A stretch of DNA of 64,000 bases from CAIKLP01 sp965279595 (GTDB taxonomy: Bacteria > Bacteroidota > Bacteroidia > Sphingobacteriales > Sphingobacteriaceae). The notes below the pieces were generated by a model. The model saw only the letters and a list, made by a program, of their open reading frames with translations, did not search any database and had not been told where the DNA came from. Positions 8,021-17,704 of the stretch are shown in pieces (within the stretch, counting starts at the first letter, position 1; each line of letters begins with the position of its first letter). The stretch is taken from NCBI GenBank assembly GCA_965279595.1, contig OZ257246.1:1426001-1490000 (forward strand), in the 5' to 3' direction. The position numbers were made by a program, and so were the translations under genes.

Positions 8021-9793
8021 CTATTTATAAAATGTTGCGAAGTATTGACTTGTATTATTTTTTTGATCTACAACAATTAATCGGAAAACATGTTTTCCAC
8101 TTGTGCATTTCTCATCAAATTGATAACTCAATAATGCATATTTCTGATCATAATCCATTAATACCCATTCATCATCGATGTAAGCATTGAAAGATTTTAT
8201 ACCAGAAAGATTATCGCTAATTTTACAAAGTATTTTTGAAGCGGCTTTTAGATTTTTACCATTGGCAATATTAACAGGTTTAATACTAGGCGGAATAGAA
8301 TCAGCTCCAATATAAAAACCACCAACTGTTTTGCTTTTTGCTTTTACTATACCGTTATCAAAATAGCCTCCAACAGAACCTCTTCCTTGTTGAACAATAA
8401 GGGTTTTCGATTTTTGGTAATCAGTCATAAATCGTTCTGGTTTTATTTGGATTTCAAAAAAATCATTAATGGCAATGTCTTTATTTCCGATGCTATGTAT
8501 AGAAGAGAATGCGCTTATTGAACCTTTAGTATTAGCGTAATTAAGTATAATACTATCATAAAAAGTGTTGGGATTAAACACTGCTTTGAAATTTTGTTTT
8601 TCTAAAATGTTTTTATCTTGAAATCCCCAAAAGTTCTCTGATTTTCGATTGTTTTTAAAAATAAAAGTATAAGGATTTTGGTTTACACAATTGATAACAA
8701 ATTTCATGGTAGCTGTATTACCTTTTACATCTTTAACAATATACTCCATATTGTATATGTCGCCAGGGTCTAGTGTTATTCTACCTCTATCGTCTAAATC
8801 TTTATAAATTGTTAAAGGATTTCCTTGGTCAACAAATGATTTTTGAATCCATCTACCCGAATAATTTCTTTCTTTAAAATCACAATGAGAGTTAATGGCT
8901 TTGGTGTCTTTAAAATAAAATCTTTCCATTTTGGAAAAATAAATTCGTTCACCATTTTTTTTAAGTTCGATAGAATAAACGCCATTTTGATTAGAAGATC
9001 CAGATTGCAAATCAATACATTCAATTCCTAATCCAATTTTGCCCCATGCGTTAATTATATTATCATTGTTTAAGCTGTAATATGGTCTTTTCCCGGTAGC
9101 AGGCATTCTGACTTTTTGTTTCAAATTATTTACAGAACTGTTTTCATCTAATGGGTAAATGCTTACTGCTTGAATAAATGGTGCAACTTCATCAGCAACA
9201 GCAAAGCCACAAAGCAACGGATTGATTGGCTCTTCAGTAACAGCATCTCTAATTTCAAAATGCAAATGTGGCCCAGCAGAGCCACCTGAATTCCCGCTTA
9301 ATGCAATAATGTCTCCTTTTTTTACAGGTATTAAATCAGCAGTTAAAATCGTATCGATTTCAAAAACTTTTTTAGCATATTGAATATCTTTTGCGAATTT
9401 TTTTATAGAAGGATTGTATTTCTGCAAATGCGCATAAACACTAACTAAGCCATTAGGGTGCGTTATATATAAGGAGTTGCCAAAACCTACTGATTGAATT
9501 CTAACACGTGAAACATAACCATCAGCTACTGCATAAATAGGTAAGCCTTCTTGAGCTAAAGTTTTAATATCAATTCCAGAATGAAAATGGTTGGGTCTTA
9601 ATTCTGCAAAAGTGCCTGATAAATACAAAGGGATGTCAAGTGGAGATCTAAAATAATCACTGGGATAATTATGATCAACTATTGCATCAATTTTTGGATA
9701 GGAATAATTAAATGCAAAGTTTGTTAAAACAAAGAAACAAATAATTAGTCCTAAACTTATTTTTAATAGGTATTGGTAGATTGATTTTTTCAT
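8021..9793 (-). CDS. M23-family (LytM-type) peptidoglycan peptidase
   Basis: A 590-residue exported protein with a membrane-spanning signal (about residues 9-29). The LytM/peptidase M23 domain is near the N-terminus: zinc ligands His71 and Asp75 in HFHSGIDIK, His122 in YAHL, and His176/His178 in GPHLHFEIR. The remaining 400 residues are beta-rich, possibly Ig-like, with no recognised family. It likely cleaves peptide cross-links in peptidoglycan or a related envelope substrate. It lies 6 bp after the FAH-family gene and 3 bp before bcp, so it is probably co-transcribed. Confidence 0.85.
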   Translation of the reverse strand: MKKSIYQYLLKISLGLIICFFVLTNFAFNYSYPKIDAIVDHNYPSDYFRSPLDIPLYLSGTFAELRPNHFHSGIDIKTLAQEGLPIYAVADGYVSRVRIQSVGFGNSLYITHPNGLVSVYAHLQKYNPSIKKFAKDIQYAKKVFEIDTILTADLIPVKKGDIIALSGNSGGSAGPHLHFEIRDAVTEEPINPLLCGFAVADEVAPFIQAVSIYPLDENSSVNNLKQKVRMPATGKRPYYSLNNDNIINAWGKIGLGIECIDLQSGSSNQNGVYSIELKKNGERIYFSKMERFYFKDTKAINSHCDFKERNYSGRWIQKSFVDQGNPLTIYKDLDDRGRITLDPGDIYNMEYIVKDVKGNTATMKFVINCVNQNPYTFIFKNNRKSENFWGFQDKNILEKQNFKAVFNPNTFYDSIILNYANTKGSISAFSSIHSIGNKDIAINDFFEIQIKPERFMTDYQKSKTLIVQQGRGSVGGYFDNGIVKAKSKTVGGFYIGADSIPPSIKPVNIANGKNLKAASKILCKISDNLSGIKSFNAYIDDEWVLMDYDQKYALLSYQFDEKCTSGKHVFRLIVVDQKNNTSQYFATFYK

Positions 9794-9799
9794 TTAATT

Positions 9800-10411
9800 T
9801 TACTTCACCTGCACTTTTAATAATTTTTCATTTCTTATAAAACCTTCAAGTACATCACCAATATTTATTTTAGAAACACCTGCTGGAGTACCCGTAAATA
9901 TTAAGTCTCCTTTTTTTAAACTGAATCGACTTGATACATAACTAATAATTTCTTCAAACGGAAAAATCATTTGTGATGAGTTTCCTTCTTGCACTAGAAT
10001 ATCATTTTTTTTCAATGAAAACGCTATGTTTTTCAAATCAGGGAAATCTGAAAGTGGTAAAAACTCACCTATTGGAGCAGAATGGTCAAATGATTTTGCA
10101 ATTTCCCAAGGAAGACCTTTTTCTTTGCATTTCTGTTGTAAATCTCTAGCTGTAAAATCTATACCGACTCCAATTGAATCAATGTATCCTAATGCAAATT
10201 TTGGCAAAATATGTTTACCTTCTTTTCCAATTTTTAAAACCAATTCAATTTCATGATGAATGTCTGTAGAAAAATCAGGATGATAAAAAGGTTTGTTTTC
10301 TTTTAATAAGGCAGTATCAGGTTTCATGAAAACAACTGGTTCTGTAGGAACCGGGTTATTCAATTCTTTAGCATGATCTTGATAATTTCTACCAATGGCA
10401 ATTATTTTCAT
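9800..10411 (-). CDS. Fumarylacetoacetate hydrolase (FAH) family protein
   Basis: A 203-residue protein with the FAH C-terminal-domain fold: NYQDHAKELNNPVPTEPVVF, the metal-binding HHEIELVLKIG, and GDLIFTGTPAGVSKI near the C-terminus. The family hydrolyses or decarboxylates C-C bonds of acylpyruvates and related keto acids using Mg2+; the substrate cannot be set from sequence. It leads a three-gene unit with the M23 peptidase and bcp. A -7-like box TATATTCG (minus strand, 10431-10438) lies 19 nt upstream of the start. Confidence 0.85.
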   Translation of the reverse strand: MKIIAIGRNYQDHAKELNNPVPTEPVVFMKPDTALLKENKPFYHPDFSTDIHHEIELVLKIGKEGKHILPKFALGYIDSIGVGIDFTARDLQQKCKEKGLPWEIAKSFDHSAPIGEFLPLSDFPDLKNIAFSLKKNDILVQEGNSSQMIFPFEEIISYVSSRFSLKKGDLIFTGTPAGVSKINIGDVLEGFIRNEKLLKVQVK

Positions 10412-10513
10412 CTAATAAGTTAGGTTTCTGCGAATATATTAATTCCAAAGCATAGCCGTAAATAAAATGCCCATCAATTAGAAGGGTGTTTTACATAATT
10501 GTGGAAAACTGTA

Positions 10514-11143
10514 TTATTGAATGGAAATTCGTTTGATAGCTACATCTTGCCCAACAGTTACTTTCACAAAGTATAGGCCTTTAGAAATCTTGGAAGGGAT
10601 GTTTAATGATTGACGGTATTCACCAATAGCAAATCTTTCATTCACTAACTGTGCAACATCATTACCTAAAACATCTATCATTTTAATAGTAACCGTATTT
10701 TCTTTTTTTACAATGAAGTTCACGCTTAATTTTTCATTTGCAGGATTAGGATAAACTGAAAATGAACTTTGCAAAGTTTTATTTGCAAAACCAGATGCAT
10801 TTCCATTTACAGTAATAGTGCCAGACATACCAATTCCTCCAGCATCACCATGTGCTGTGCAGTAGTATGGGATAATTATTGGAGAGTTGAAAACAAAGGT
10901 TTTACTTGTACTATTAGAATTCATTCCAAAAAGTGGCATACTAGTTCCATCGTCTGAACGAGTTGGATGATTACCTGATTGCCAAATAAATTTAATGGTA
11001 TCACCTACAGTACAGGTTACATTTTTTGGTGAATAAGTTATTCCACCGTTTAGGCCAACTTTAATTTCAATGGTGTTTTGTGCTACCAAGATACTTGGTA
11101 TTAAAAAACCCAACAAAATAAAAAGCGACAGATATTTTTTCAT
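10514..11143 (-). CDS. Secreted cupredoxin (plastocyanin-like) with T9SS sorting domain
   Basis: A 209-residue exported blue-copper-like protein. A signal peptide (residues 1-22) is followed by a cupredoxin domain (about 23-115) with all type 1 copper ligands in order: His59 (SGNHPT), Cys95 (PYYCTAH), His98 and Met106 (GIGM). The C-terminal 80 residues form a T9SS type A sorting domain (YPNPANEKLSV ... GLYFVKVTVG). The ORF extends to an ATG at 11188, but 11143 is chosen because it begins directly at the signal peptide and a -7 box lies at 11150-11157. It probably carries electrons at the cell surface or outside the cell. Single gene, divergent from kup. Confidence 0.82.
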   Translation of the reverse strand: MKKYLSLFILLGFLIPSILVAQNTIEIKVGLNGGITYSPKNVTCTVGDTIKFIWQSGNHPTRSDDGTSMPLFGMNSNSTSKTFVFNSPIIIPYYCTAHGDAGGIGMSGTITVNGNASGFANKTLQSSFSVYPNPANEKLSVNFIVKKENTVTIKMIDVLGNDVAQLVNERFAIGEYRQSLNIPSKISKGLYFVKVTVGQDVAIKRISIQ

Positions 11144-11149
11144 ATTATT

Positions 11150-11157
11150 CAAATATA
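11150..11157 (-). promoter_or_regulatory. -7 box of the cupredoxin gene
   Basis: TATATTTG on the minus strand, a full TAnnTTTG match, ends 6 nt before the ATG at 11143. It lies downstream of the alternative start at 11188 and so decides the start. The -33 position reads TTT rather than TTG. Confidence 0.45.
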
Positions 11158-11246
11158 CTGATAATCCTATAGTTGTAAAGTATATCATGTAACATTTTAG
11201 CTAAAAAATGAACAAAATTGTTTTTGAAATCATATTGTATAATATT

Positions 11247-11276
11247 TTGTGAATTACTTTGCAAATCATACATTTG
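11247..11276 (+). promoter_or_regulatory. Promoter of kup
   Basis: TTG (11247-11249), a 19-nt spacer and TACATTTG (11269-11276): an exact TTG-N19-TAnnTTTG promoter. Transcription should begin near 11280, about 15 nt before the GTG start at 11295. Confidence 0.65.
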
Positions 11277-11294
11277 GCTGGTTAATTAAGACTT

Positions 11295-13229
11295 GTGAAT
11301 CATAAAAATATCAATCGACTAACTGCCGCTGGCGTATTAGTCACATTGGGTATCATTTTTGGTGATATTGGAACATCTCCACTTTACGTATTAAAGGCGA
11401 TAATCGGAGAAGGATCGCAAATAAGAAAAGCCATAGTATATGGTGGTGTTTCTTGTATTTTTTGGACACTAACTTTACAGACAACTGTAAAATATGTGAT
11501 TATTACTCTTAGAGCGGATAATAAAGGTGAAGGTGGAATTTTTTCATTATATACTTTAGTAAGGAGAAAAGCCAAATGGCTCATCATACCCGCTGTGATT
11601 GGCGGTAGTACCTTATTGGCAGATGGCATTATCACTCCTCCAATTTCAGTTTCTTCCGCAATTGAAGGCCTTCGATTAATTTATCCGAATATTTCAACAG
11701 TTCCTATAGTAATAGTTATAATTACTGGGATATTTATTCTTCAACAATTTGGAACGAATATAGTTGGTAAAGCTTTTGGTCCAATAATGTTTTTATGGTT
11801 TGCCATGCTTGGAATATTAGGGGTGAGTCAAATAGTTTTACATCCTGAAATAGTAAAAGCTATTAATCCTTATTATGCTTATGATTTACTCGCAAATAAT
11901 CCAGGAGGTTTTTGGATATTAGGTTCTGTATTTTTATGTACAACAGGAGCCGAGGCACTTTATTCAGATTTAGGGCATTGTGGAAGATCCAATATTAGGA
12001 TATCTTGGGCATTTGTTAAAGTAACTTTATTATTAAATTACTTTGGGCAAGCAGCATGGTTGGTTACACAAGATGGTGCTTTTTTAACAGGTAATCCATT
12101 CTATACCATTATGCCATCTTGGTTCATCATATATGGTATTGCATTGGCTACAATAGCTACAATCATTGCAAGTCAGGCATTAATTAGCGGTTCATTTACA
12201 TTGATTTCAGAAGCCGTAAGGTTAAATATTTGGCCAAAAGTTAAAATCAATTACCCTACTGATACTAAGGGTCAATTGTATGTGCCAAGTATCAATTGGC
12301 TTTTATGGTTAGGTTGTTTGGCTGTGGTTTTTTATTTTAAAGAATCAACCAATATGGAAGCAGCTTATGGATTGTCAATTACTTTAACCATGTTGATGAC
12401 AACCATTTTGTTAATGATATACTTATATAGTAGAGGTTTCTCAATTTGGGTGGTAGGTTTGTTATTGGTTGTTTATGCAAGTATTGAATTGTCATTTCTT
12501 ATAGCAAATTTAAGTAAGTTCACACATGGTGGTTGGGTTACAATTTTTATCGGATTTATTTTATTCACTATCATGTGGTCTTGGATTAAAGCTCGGAAAA
12601 TAAAAAACAGATATGTGAAATTTGCTGAGATGGATGATTATACAGTTTTGTTAAAAGAATTAAGTTTAGACAATTCTGTGCCAAAATATGCTTCACAATT
12701 AGTATATCTAAGTGGGTCTAATTTTACATCTGAAATCGAATCGAAAATTATGTATTCCATTTTTCAAAAACAACCCAAACGTGCTGATATGTATTGGTTT
12801 GTTCATGTTGATGTAGAAGATGAGCCTTACAAATCAGAGTATAAAGTTATACACTTAGTACCTAATCATGTAATTAGAATTGAATTCAAATTAGGATTTA
12901 GGGTTGAACAAAAGATTAATGTATTATTTAGAAAAGTTGTTGAAGATTTAGTGAAAAATGGAGAGGTAGATATTACCAGCCGTTATACATCTTTGAACAA
13001 ACATAAAATACCTGGTGATTTTAGGTTTGTTGTTTTAGAAAAGAAATTATCTGCAGATAATTCATTGCCATTGCATGAAAAAATATTTATGCAAATTTAT
13101 TTTATCTTGAAAAGATTAAGTTTATCAGAAGAAAAAGGCTTTGGATTAGATTTGAGTTTTGTTACAATTGAAACTGTTCCTTTATTAGTTTCTCAATCAA
13201 AAAATTACAATTTGAAACGAATAGAATAA
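11295..13229 (+). CDS. kup: Kup-family low-affinity potassium uptake permease
   Basis: A 644-residue inner-membrane K+ transporter. The N-terminal signature GIIFGDIGTSPLYVLKA is intact and followed by about 12 membrane helices to residue 430, then the hydrophilic C-terminal domain typical of Kup/HAK proteins (VHVDVEDEPY, LGFRVEQKIN). The start codon is GTG (11295), placed 18 nt after a consensus promoter. Length is normal. It is monocistronic and convergent with the amino acid permease, with a long bidirectional hairpin between them. Confidence 0.92.
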   Translation: MNHKNINRLTAAGVLVTLGIIFGDIGTSPLYVLKAIIGEGSQIRKAIVYGGVSCIFWTLTLQTTVKYVIITLRADNKGEGGIFSLYTLVRRKAKWLIIPAVIGGSTLLADGIITPPISVSSAIEGLRLIYPNISTVPIVIVIITGIFILQQFGTNIVGKAFGPIMFLWFAMLGILGVSQIVLHPEIVKAINPYYAYDLLANNPGGFWILGSVFLCTTGAEALYSDLGHCGRSNIRISWAFVKVTLLLNYFGQAAWLVTQDGAFLTGNPFYTIMPSWFIIYGIALATIATIIASQALISGSFTLISEAVRLNIWPKVKINYPTDTKGQLYVPSINWLLWLGCLAVVFYFKESTNMEAAYGLSITLTMLMTTILLMIYLYSRGFSIWVVGLLLVVYASIELSFLIANLSKFTHGGWVTIFIGFILFTIMWSWIKARKIKNRYVKFAEMDDYTVLLKELSLDNSVPKYASQLVYLSGSNFTSEIESKIMYSIFQKQPKRADMYWFVHVDVEDEPYKSEYKVIHLVPNHVIRIEFKLGFRVEQKINVLFRKVVEDLVKNGEVDITSRYTSLNKHKIPGDFRFVVLEKKLSADNSLPLHEKIFMQIYFILKRLSLSEEKGFGLDLSFVTIETVPLLVSQSKNYNLKRIE

Positions 13230-13231
13230 TA

Positions 13232-13273
13232 AAAAAAATGATTCAGAACGTTTAGGTTTTGAATCATTTTTTT
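13232..13273. terminator. Bidirectional terminator between kup and the amino acid permease
   Basis: A 14-bp perfect stem (A-rich arm ending ATGATTCA at 13232-13245; TGAATCAT plus T run at 13260-13273), with possible further pairing inside the 14-nt loop. A-tract and T-tract flank it on both sides, so it can end both convergent transcripts. Confidence 0.75.
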
Positions 13274-13325
13274 ATTCTAAAGAATGCAATAATCAAATTT
13301 ACTTGTTTAAAAGTTAGACCAATTA

Positions 13326-15248
13326 TTAAGAGTTAGTGGCAAGTTTACTTTTCTTGTAACCATAACTGAAATAGATGATTAATCCAATAATCAGCCAGAT
13401 CCCAAACCCAATCCAATTAGATATTCCAAGCTCAGACATCATATACAAACAACATATTAATCCTAAAAGTGGTATTAGGGAAAGATTATATTTAAATGTG
13501 TAGAAAAGTAAGCTGAAACAAACCATTAAGAAAATCCACATTGGTATTTTATGTTTAAATAATGACCAACCAGATTCTAAATATTGATTTTGATTTAGCC
13601 TTGAATTTTGTAAGAATGAGGAGTAGGAAGTTTCATCCATATTTTCTAAATAACTAACTACATCTGCACCTGAATTATTGAATCCAATCGAATCAGTTAA
13701 AATAATATTAGATTGAATTTCTTTTATTTCTTTTTCATTCAATGAGGTAATCAATGTTTGAGCATCAACTATTTTTGCTGTGTTATTGATGAAATTTAGT
13801 GTTTCAGATTTTTGATAAATAATCATTAAAGTGAATGCCAAAATCATTAAGGATGGGTAAATATATTTAGCATTTACATAAGGTGTTTTGAATTTACCTC
13901 TTTGAACATTAGGGTCGTTTTGAAGTTTTAATACACCTGCACAAACTAAAACAAAAGCAAACAAAGTACCAATGCTACAAAGGTCAGTAACAATTGTTAA
14001 GTTCATAAATAACGATGGAACAGCAACAACAAATCCGGTTACAATAGTTGCAAAAGATGGAGTTTTATAAATTGGGTGAATTCTTGAAAAGGCTTTTGGT
14101 AATAGACCATCTCTACTCATGCTCATCCAAATTCTTGGCTGACCCATTTGGAAAACCAATAACACACTAGCCATGGCAACGATCGCAGAAACAGCAATTA
14201 TTCCTGAAAGCCATTTTAAATTCAATTTTTCAAAAACAAAAGCTAACGGGTCACCTACTGCTAATGATTGATAGTTGACCATACCAGTTAAAACCAATGC
14301 AATTGCAACATATAAAATTGTGCAAATGATGATTGCCCACATCATACTTTTAGGTAAATCTCTTTGTGGGTTTTTGCATTCTTCAGCAGTAGTTGATATG
14401 GCATCAAAGCCGATGTAAGCAAAGAAAACAGCTGAAACTCCTTTAAGTATTCCTGCAACACCATTGGGAGCAAATGGGTTCCAGTTTTTAGTATCAACAT
14501 AAAATATACCAACTGCAATTACTAAAAGTATAATAGCTAGTTTAATTATTACCATTACATTACTTGCATTTCTTGATTCTTTCATGCCACGATAAACTAG
14601 CCAAGTAATCAATACAATTATAAATAAGGCGGGTATATCAAGAACTAAATGCAAACCAAGTAGGTTAGGGCTTTCGGTCCAAGCTTTATAAGCTAATTGT
14701 AATGAACTATCAACTTTTTCAAATGGCATTCCACTTTGCAAAAGTTTGGAAACAGAATGGTAACCTCTACTTGCACTTAAATAGTCCATGGTCATCCAAT
14801 CCGGTAAATGTAATCCCATACTTCCAAGAAAGCCTGTGAAATAATCAGACCATGATATAGCTACGGTTATATTACCAATCCCATATTCCATGATTAATGA
14901 CCAACCAATAATCCAAGCTATTAATTCACCAAACGCAACATATGAGTAAGTATATGCGCTCCCCGATACAGGAACCATTGAAGCAAATTCAGCATAGGCA
15001 AAGGCTGCAAAACCACAAGCTATAGCAGTAAACAAAAATAAATAGATAACCGCAGGTCCACCGTCAGCACTGGCTTTACCGATTGTGCTGAAAATCCCAG
15101 CACCTACAATTGCTGCAATGCCAAATGCAGTTAAATCACGTACGCCTAAGGTTTTATGTAGAGATGCATGATCAGAATTTAGATTATTTTTTTCTAAATC
15201 TTTCAATATTCCACTGACTGATTTTTTTCTAAATAAATTTTGTGACAT
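13326..15248 (-). CDS. APC-superfamily amino acid permease (cationic amino acid transporter type)
   Basis: A 640-residue inner-membrane protein with the APC N-terminal signature (GVRDLTAFGIAAIVGAGIFS) and the internal motif FFAYIGFDAISTTAEECKNP of CAT-like amino acid transporters. At least 12 membrane helices are visible. Two hydrophilic insertions are notable: about 50 residues between early helices (after LHLPDWMTMDYL) and about 85 residues before the last helices (from KIVDAQTLITSL to FKHKIPMW), which make it longer than typical family members. The transported amino acid is unknown. It is a single gene, divergent from the PAP2 gene. Confidence 0.85.
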   Translation of the reverse strand: MSQNLFRKKSVSGILKDLEKNNLNSDHASLHKTLGVRDLTAFGIAAIVGAGIFSTIGKASADGGPAVIYLFLFTAIACGFAAFAYAEFASMVPVSGSAYTYSYVAFGELIAWIIGWSLIMEYGIGNITVAISWSDYFTGFLGSMGLHLPDWMTMDYLSASRGYHSVSKLLQSGMPFEKVDSSLQLAYKAWTESPNLLGLHLVLDIPALFIIVLITWLVYRGMKESRNASNVMVIIKLAIILLVIAVGIFYVDTKNWNPFAPNGVAGILKGVSAVFFAYIGFDAISTTAEECKNPQRDLPKSMMWAIIICTILYVAIALVLTGMVNYQSLAVGDPLAFVFEKLNLKWLSGIIAVSAIVAMASVLLVFQMGQPRIWMSMSRDGLLPKAFSRIHPIYKTPSFATIVTGFVVAVPSLFMNLTIVTDLCSIGTLFAFVLVCAGVLKLQNDPNVQRGKFKTPYVNAKYIYPSLMILAFTLMIIYQKSETLNFINNTAKIVDAQTLITSLNEKEIKEIQSNIILTDSIGFNNSGADVVSYLENMDETSYSSFLQNSRLNQNQYLESGWSLFKHKIPMWIFLMVCFSLLFYTFKYNLSLIPLLGLICCLYMMSELGISNWIGFGIWLIIGLIIYFSYGYKKSKLATNS

Positions 15249-15353
15249 AAGGGAATTCGTCTAGTTAGGTTATGAAATTATAAAATTCTAATGATTTTAG
15301 ATAAGTTATTTTTTTATTTCTTTGATTAATCTGTATATTTTCAATTAGGCTAT

Positions 15354-15361
15354 TATCTTTG
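15354..15361 (+). promoter_or_regulatory. -7 box of the PAP2 gene
   Basis: TATCTTTG (TAnnTTTG) ends 4 nt before the ATG at 15366; no good -33 TTG was seen at 17-23 nt. It is one of several -7 boxes in this window set so close to the start codon that the mRNA would be leaderless or nearly so. Confidence 0.35.
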
Positions 15362-15365
15362 GTAT

Positions 15366-16016
15366 ATGAAATCAATTCTACAGCAGCATAAAACGGTATT
15401 TATACTTTATGTTTCATTAGTAGTTTGTTTATTATTAATAAAATTAAATTTCCAGAAGGAAGCAATTTTCCTTTGGATTAACAGTCATCATAATCCATTT
15501 TTAGATTTTCTATTCACTGTATTTACTTATATAGGTGATGGCGTATTTTTCTTATTGGTTATTTTTCTATTTCTTTTCATCAAATTTAGAGATGCAATTT
15601 TAGGTATGATTATATATTTAATTTCTTCTGAAATAGCGCAAATTTTGAAAAGAGTATTTTTTTATGATGTTCCAAGACCAAAGAAATATTTTGAAAACAT
15701 ACAAGATTTACACTTTGTTGATGGCATGAAGATTCATTCTATGATGAGTTTCCCTTCTGGTCACACTACAGCGGCATTTGCTTTATTTGTTTTTCTATCA
15801 TTTGTTATAAACAAGAATTGGGTATCAATTTTTTTGTTGGCAATGGCCGTGTTAGCTGGCTATTCAAGAATTTATTTGGGGCAACATTTTTTTGAAGATG
15901 TATTCGCTGGCTCAATTATTGGAGTGTTTTCAGCATTTATTGTAATTTATTTTTTTGAAAGAAGTGAATGGACAAAAGGTGATTGGGCGTATCGTAAAAT
16001 TAATTTGAAGAAATAA
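15366..16016 (+). CDS. PAP2-family membrane phosphatase
   Basis: A 216-residue membrane protein with all three parts of the type 2 phosphatidic acid phosphatase signature: KRVFFYDVPRPKKYF, PSGHTTAAF (catalytic His) and SRIYLGQHFFEDVFAG (second catalytic His and Asp). Five to six membrane helices surround them. The family dephosphorylates lipid phosphates, including undecaprenyl diphosphate and phosphatidate, on the periplasmic face. It is 3 bp upstream of a GT39-like glycosyltransferase, a pairing that suggests lipid-carrier or lipid A-related chemistry; that link is inferred. Confidence 0.87.
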   Translation: MKSILQQHKTVFILYVSLVVCLLLIKLNFQKEAIFLWINSHHNPFLDFLFTVFTYIGDGVFFLLVIFLFLFIKFRDAILGMIIYLISSEIAQILKRVFFYDVPRPKKYFENIQDLHFVDGMKIHSMMSFPSGHTTAAFALFVFLSFVINKNWVSIFLLAMAVLAGYSRIYLGQHFFEDVFAGSIIGVFSAFIVIYFFERSEWTKGDWAYRKINLKK

Positions 16017-16019
16017 ATT

Positions 16020-17657
16020 ATGCATAAGAAAATTAAACCGGAGTGGTGTATATTAATTTTATCAATAATTCTTTTTGTACCTTATTTAGGAACTGTACAT
16101 TTATTTGACTGGGATGAAATAAATTTCGCTGAAGCAGCTCGGGAAATGATTGTGACTGGCGATTATTTCAGAGTTAGAATTGACTTTAGACCATTTTGGG
16201 AAAAACCTCCATTATTTATTTGGATGCAAGTTTTGTCAATGAAGATTTTCGGCATAAATGAATTTAGCGCGAGATTCCCCAATGCTATAGCAGGTATAGC
16301 TACTCTTCAAATTTTATATTATTTAGGGAAGAAAATGTATAATCATTTTTTTGGTTTGATTTGGGTAATGGTTTATGCTGGCACCTTCTTAACATTTATT
16401 TATTTTAAAACTGGAATTATCGACCCTTGGTTTAATTTATTTATATTTTTAAGTGTTTACCATTTTTCATTTTTAACAAATAGTGTTACACAAAATAGGA
16501 TATGGCGCAGTGTGTATAGTGGTTTGTTTTTAGGTTTAGCTGTTTTAACTAAAGGCCCTGTAGCTATTTTAATAGTTTTATTGTCTCTAATATTATTTTT
16601 AGTATTAAATAGATTTCGAAAATCAGTTAGTTTAAAGGAACTTTTGGTCCTTGCATTTTCATCAGCTGTGATTTGTTTCTTTTGGTTTGGGGTAGAACTT
16701 TTGAAGAATGGACCATGGTTTTTACAAGAGTTTATTGTCTATCAAATAAGATTATTTCAAACTCAGGATGCAGGGCATGGTGGTCCATTCTTTTACCATT
16801 GGATTGTTATATTATTCGGTTGTTTCCCAGCATCACTCTTTTTTGTTAAAGCCTATTTATTAAGAGGTACAATTGATAATGAACATCGCAATTTTTATCG
16901 TTGGATGAACATTCTTTTCTGGGTGGTTTTGATTTTATTTTCTATTGTTAAAACAAAAATTATTCATTATTCTTCTTTGTGTTATTTCCCTTTAAGTTTT
17001 CTTGCCGCTTATGCCATTTATTTCCTTTTAAAAGAGAAAATAAAAATTGCAAAATGGATTAATTATTCAGTATTAATAATTGGAGTTTTAATATCTACTT
17101 TGTTGATAATATTCCCCATGTTAATGATGAATAAACTAAGTTGGATAGAGTTTATAAAAGATGATTTTGCAAGAGCAAATTTAGATGCTGTAATTAATTG
17201 GTCAATTATAGATTCTTTAGGTGGTTTTATTTTAATGTTGGGTTTAATTGGATTTTATTGGTATAATTCAAAACTGGAAAATTGGAAGGCTATACGAAGT
17301 TTATTTTTGTCTATTACCATGACCATGTTTTTTACAAGCTTATTATTGGTTCCTAAAATTGAACTTTTTTCTCAGGCAGCTGCTATTAGATTTTATGAGG
17401 GTTTAAAAGGACAGGATGTTTATGTACAACCAATGTATTTTAAGAGTTTTGCTCATTTATTCTATTTTCAAAAACCCATACCTAAAGTTGATAGTTCCTA
17501 CAGCCATGAGTGGTTAAGGGAAGGAAACATTGATAAACCTGTTTATGCAATTGTGAAAAATACTAAGAAAGAGGAAATGGCTAAGTATACTCAATTTAGT
17601 TTGGTAAAAGAGGAAAATGGTTTTGCATTTTATTTGCGTTTGCCACAAAAAAAATAA
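16020..17657 (+). CDS. GT39/ArnT-like membrane glycosyltransferase
   Basis: A 545-residue polytopic membrane protein with the N-terminal periplasmic-loop motif of the ArnT/dolichyl-phosphate mannosyltransferase group (FDWDEINFAEAAREM; Asp-Glu is the expected catalytic/metal pair), then RPFWEKPPLFIWMQ and about 11-12 helices. Relatives move a sugar from a polyprenyl-phosphate carrier to lipid A or protein at the outer face of the inner membrane. The donor and acceptor here are unknown. It is probably co-transcribed with the PAP2 phosphatase 3 bp upstream. Confidence 0.82.
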   Translation: MHKKIKPEWCILILSIILFVPYLGTVHLFDWDEINFAEAAREMIVTGDYFRVRIDFRPFWEKPPLFIWMQVLSMKIFGINEFSARFPNAIAGIATLQILYYLGKKMYNHFFGLIWVMVYAGTFLTFIYFKTGIIDPWFNLFIFLSVYHFSFLTNSVTQNRIWRSVYSGLFLGLAVLTKGPVAILIVLLSLILFLVLNRFRKSVSLKELLVLAFSSAVICFFWFGVELLKNGPWFLQEFIVYQIRLFQTQDAGHGGPFFYHWIVILFGCFPASLFFVKAYLLRGTIDNEHRNFYRWMNILFWVVLILFSIVKTKIIHYSSLCYFPLSFLAAYAIYFLLKEKIKIAKWINYSVLIIGVLISTLLIIFPMLMMNKLSWIEFIKDDFARANLDAVINWSIIDSLGGFILMLGLIGFYWYNSKLENWKAIRSLFLSITMTMFFTSLLLVPKIELFSQAAAIRFYEGLKGQDVYVQPMYFKSFAHLFYFQKPIPKVDSSYSHEWLREGNIDKPVYAIVKNTKKEEMAKYTQFSLVKEENGFAFYLRLPQKK

Positions 17658-17680
17658 GAGAAAATTTTATTTCTCTTATT
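17653..17680. terminator. Bidirectional terminator between the GT39 and Nudix-regulator genes
   Basis: An 11-bp stem (AATAAGAGAAA 17653-17663; TTTCTCTTATT 17670-17680, 6-nt loop) overlapping the GT39 stop codon. An A-run precedes it, forming the T-tract on the minus strand. On the plus strand the T-tract is weaker. Confidence 0.55.
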
Positions 17681-17704
17681 CTATTTGACTATATTTTTAT
17701 CGAA

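Noticed and set aside
10440..10513. Terminator after the cupredoxin gene (CCC/GGG arms around 10468-10485)
   Set aside because: Only three to four reliable pairs; too weak to call.
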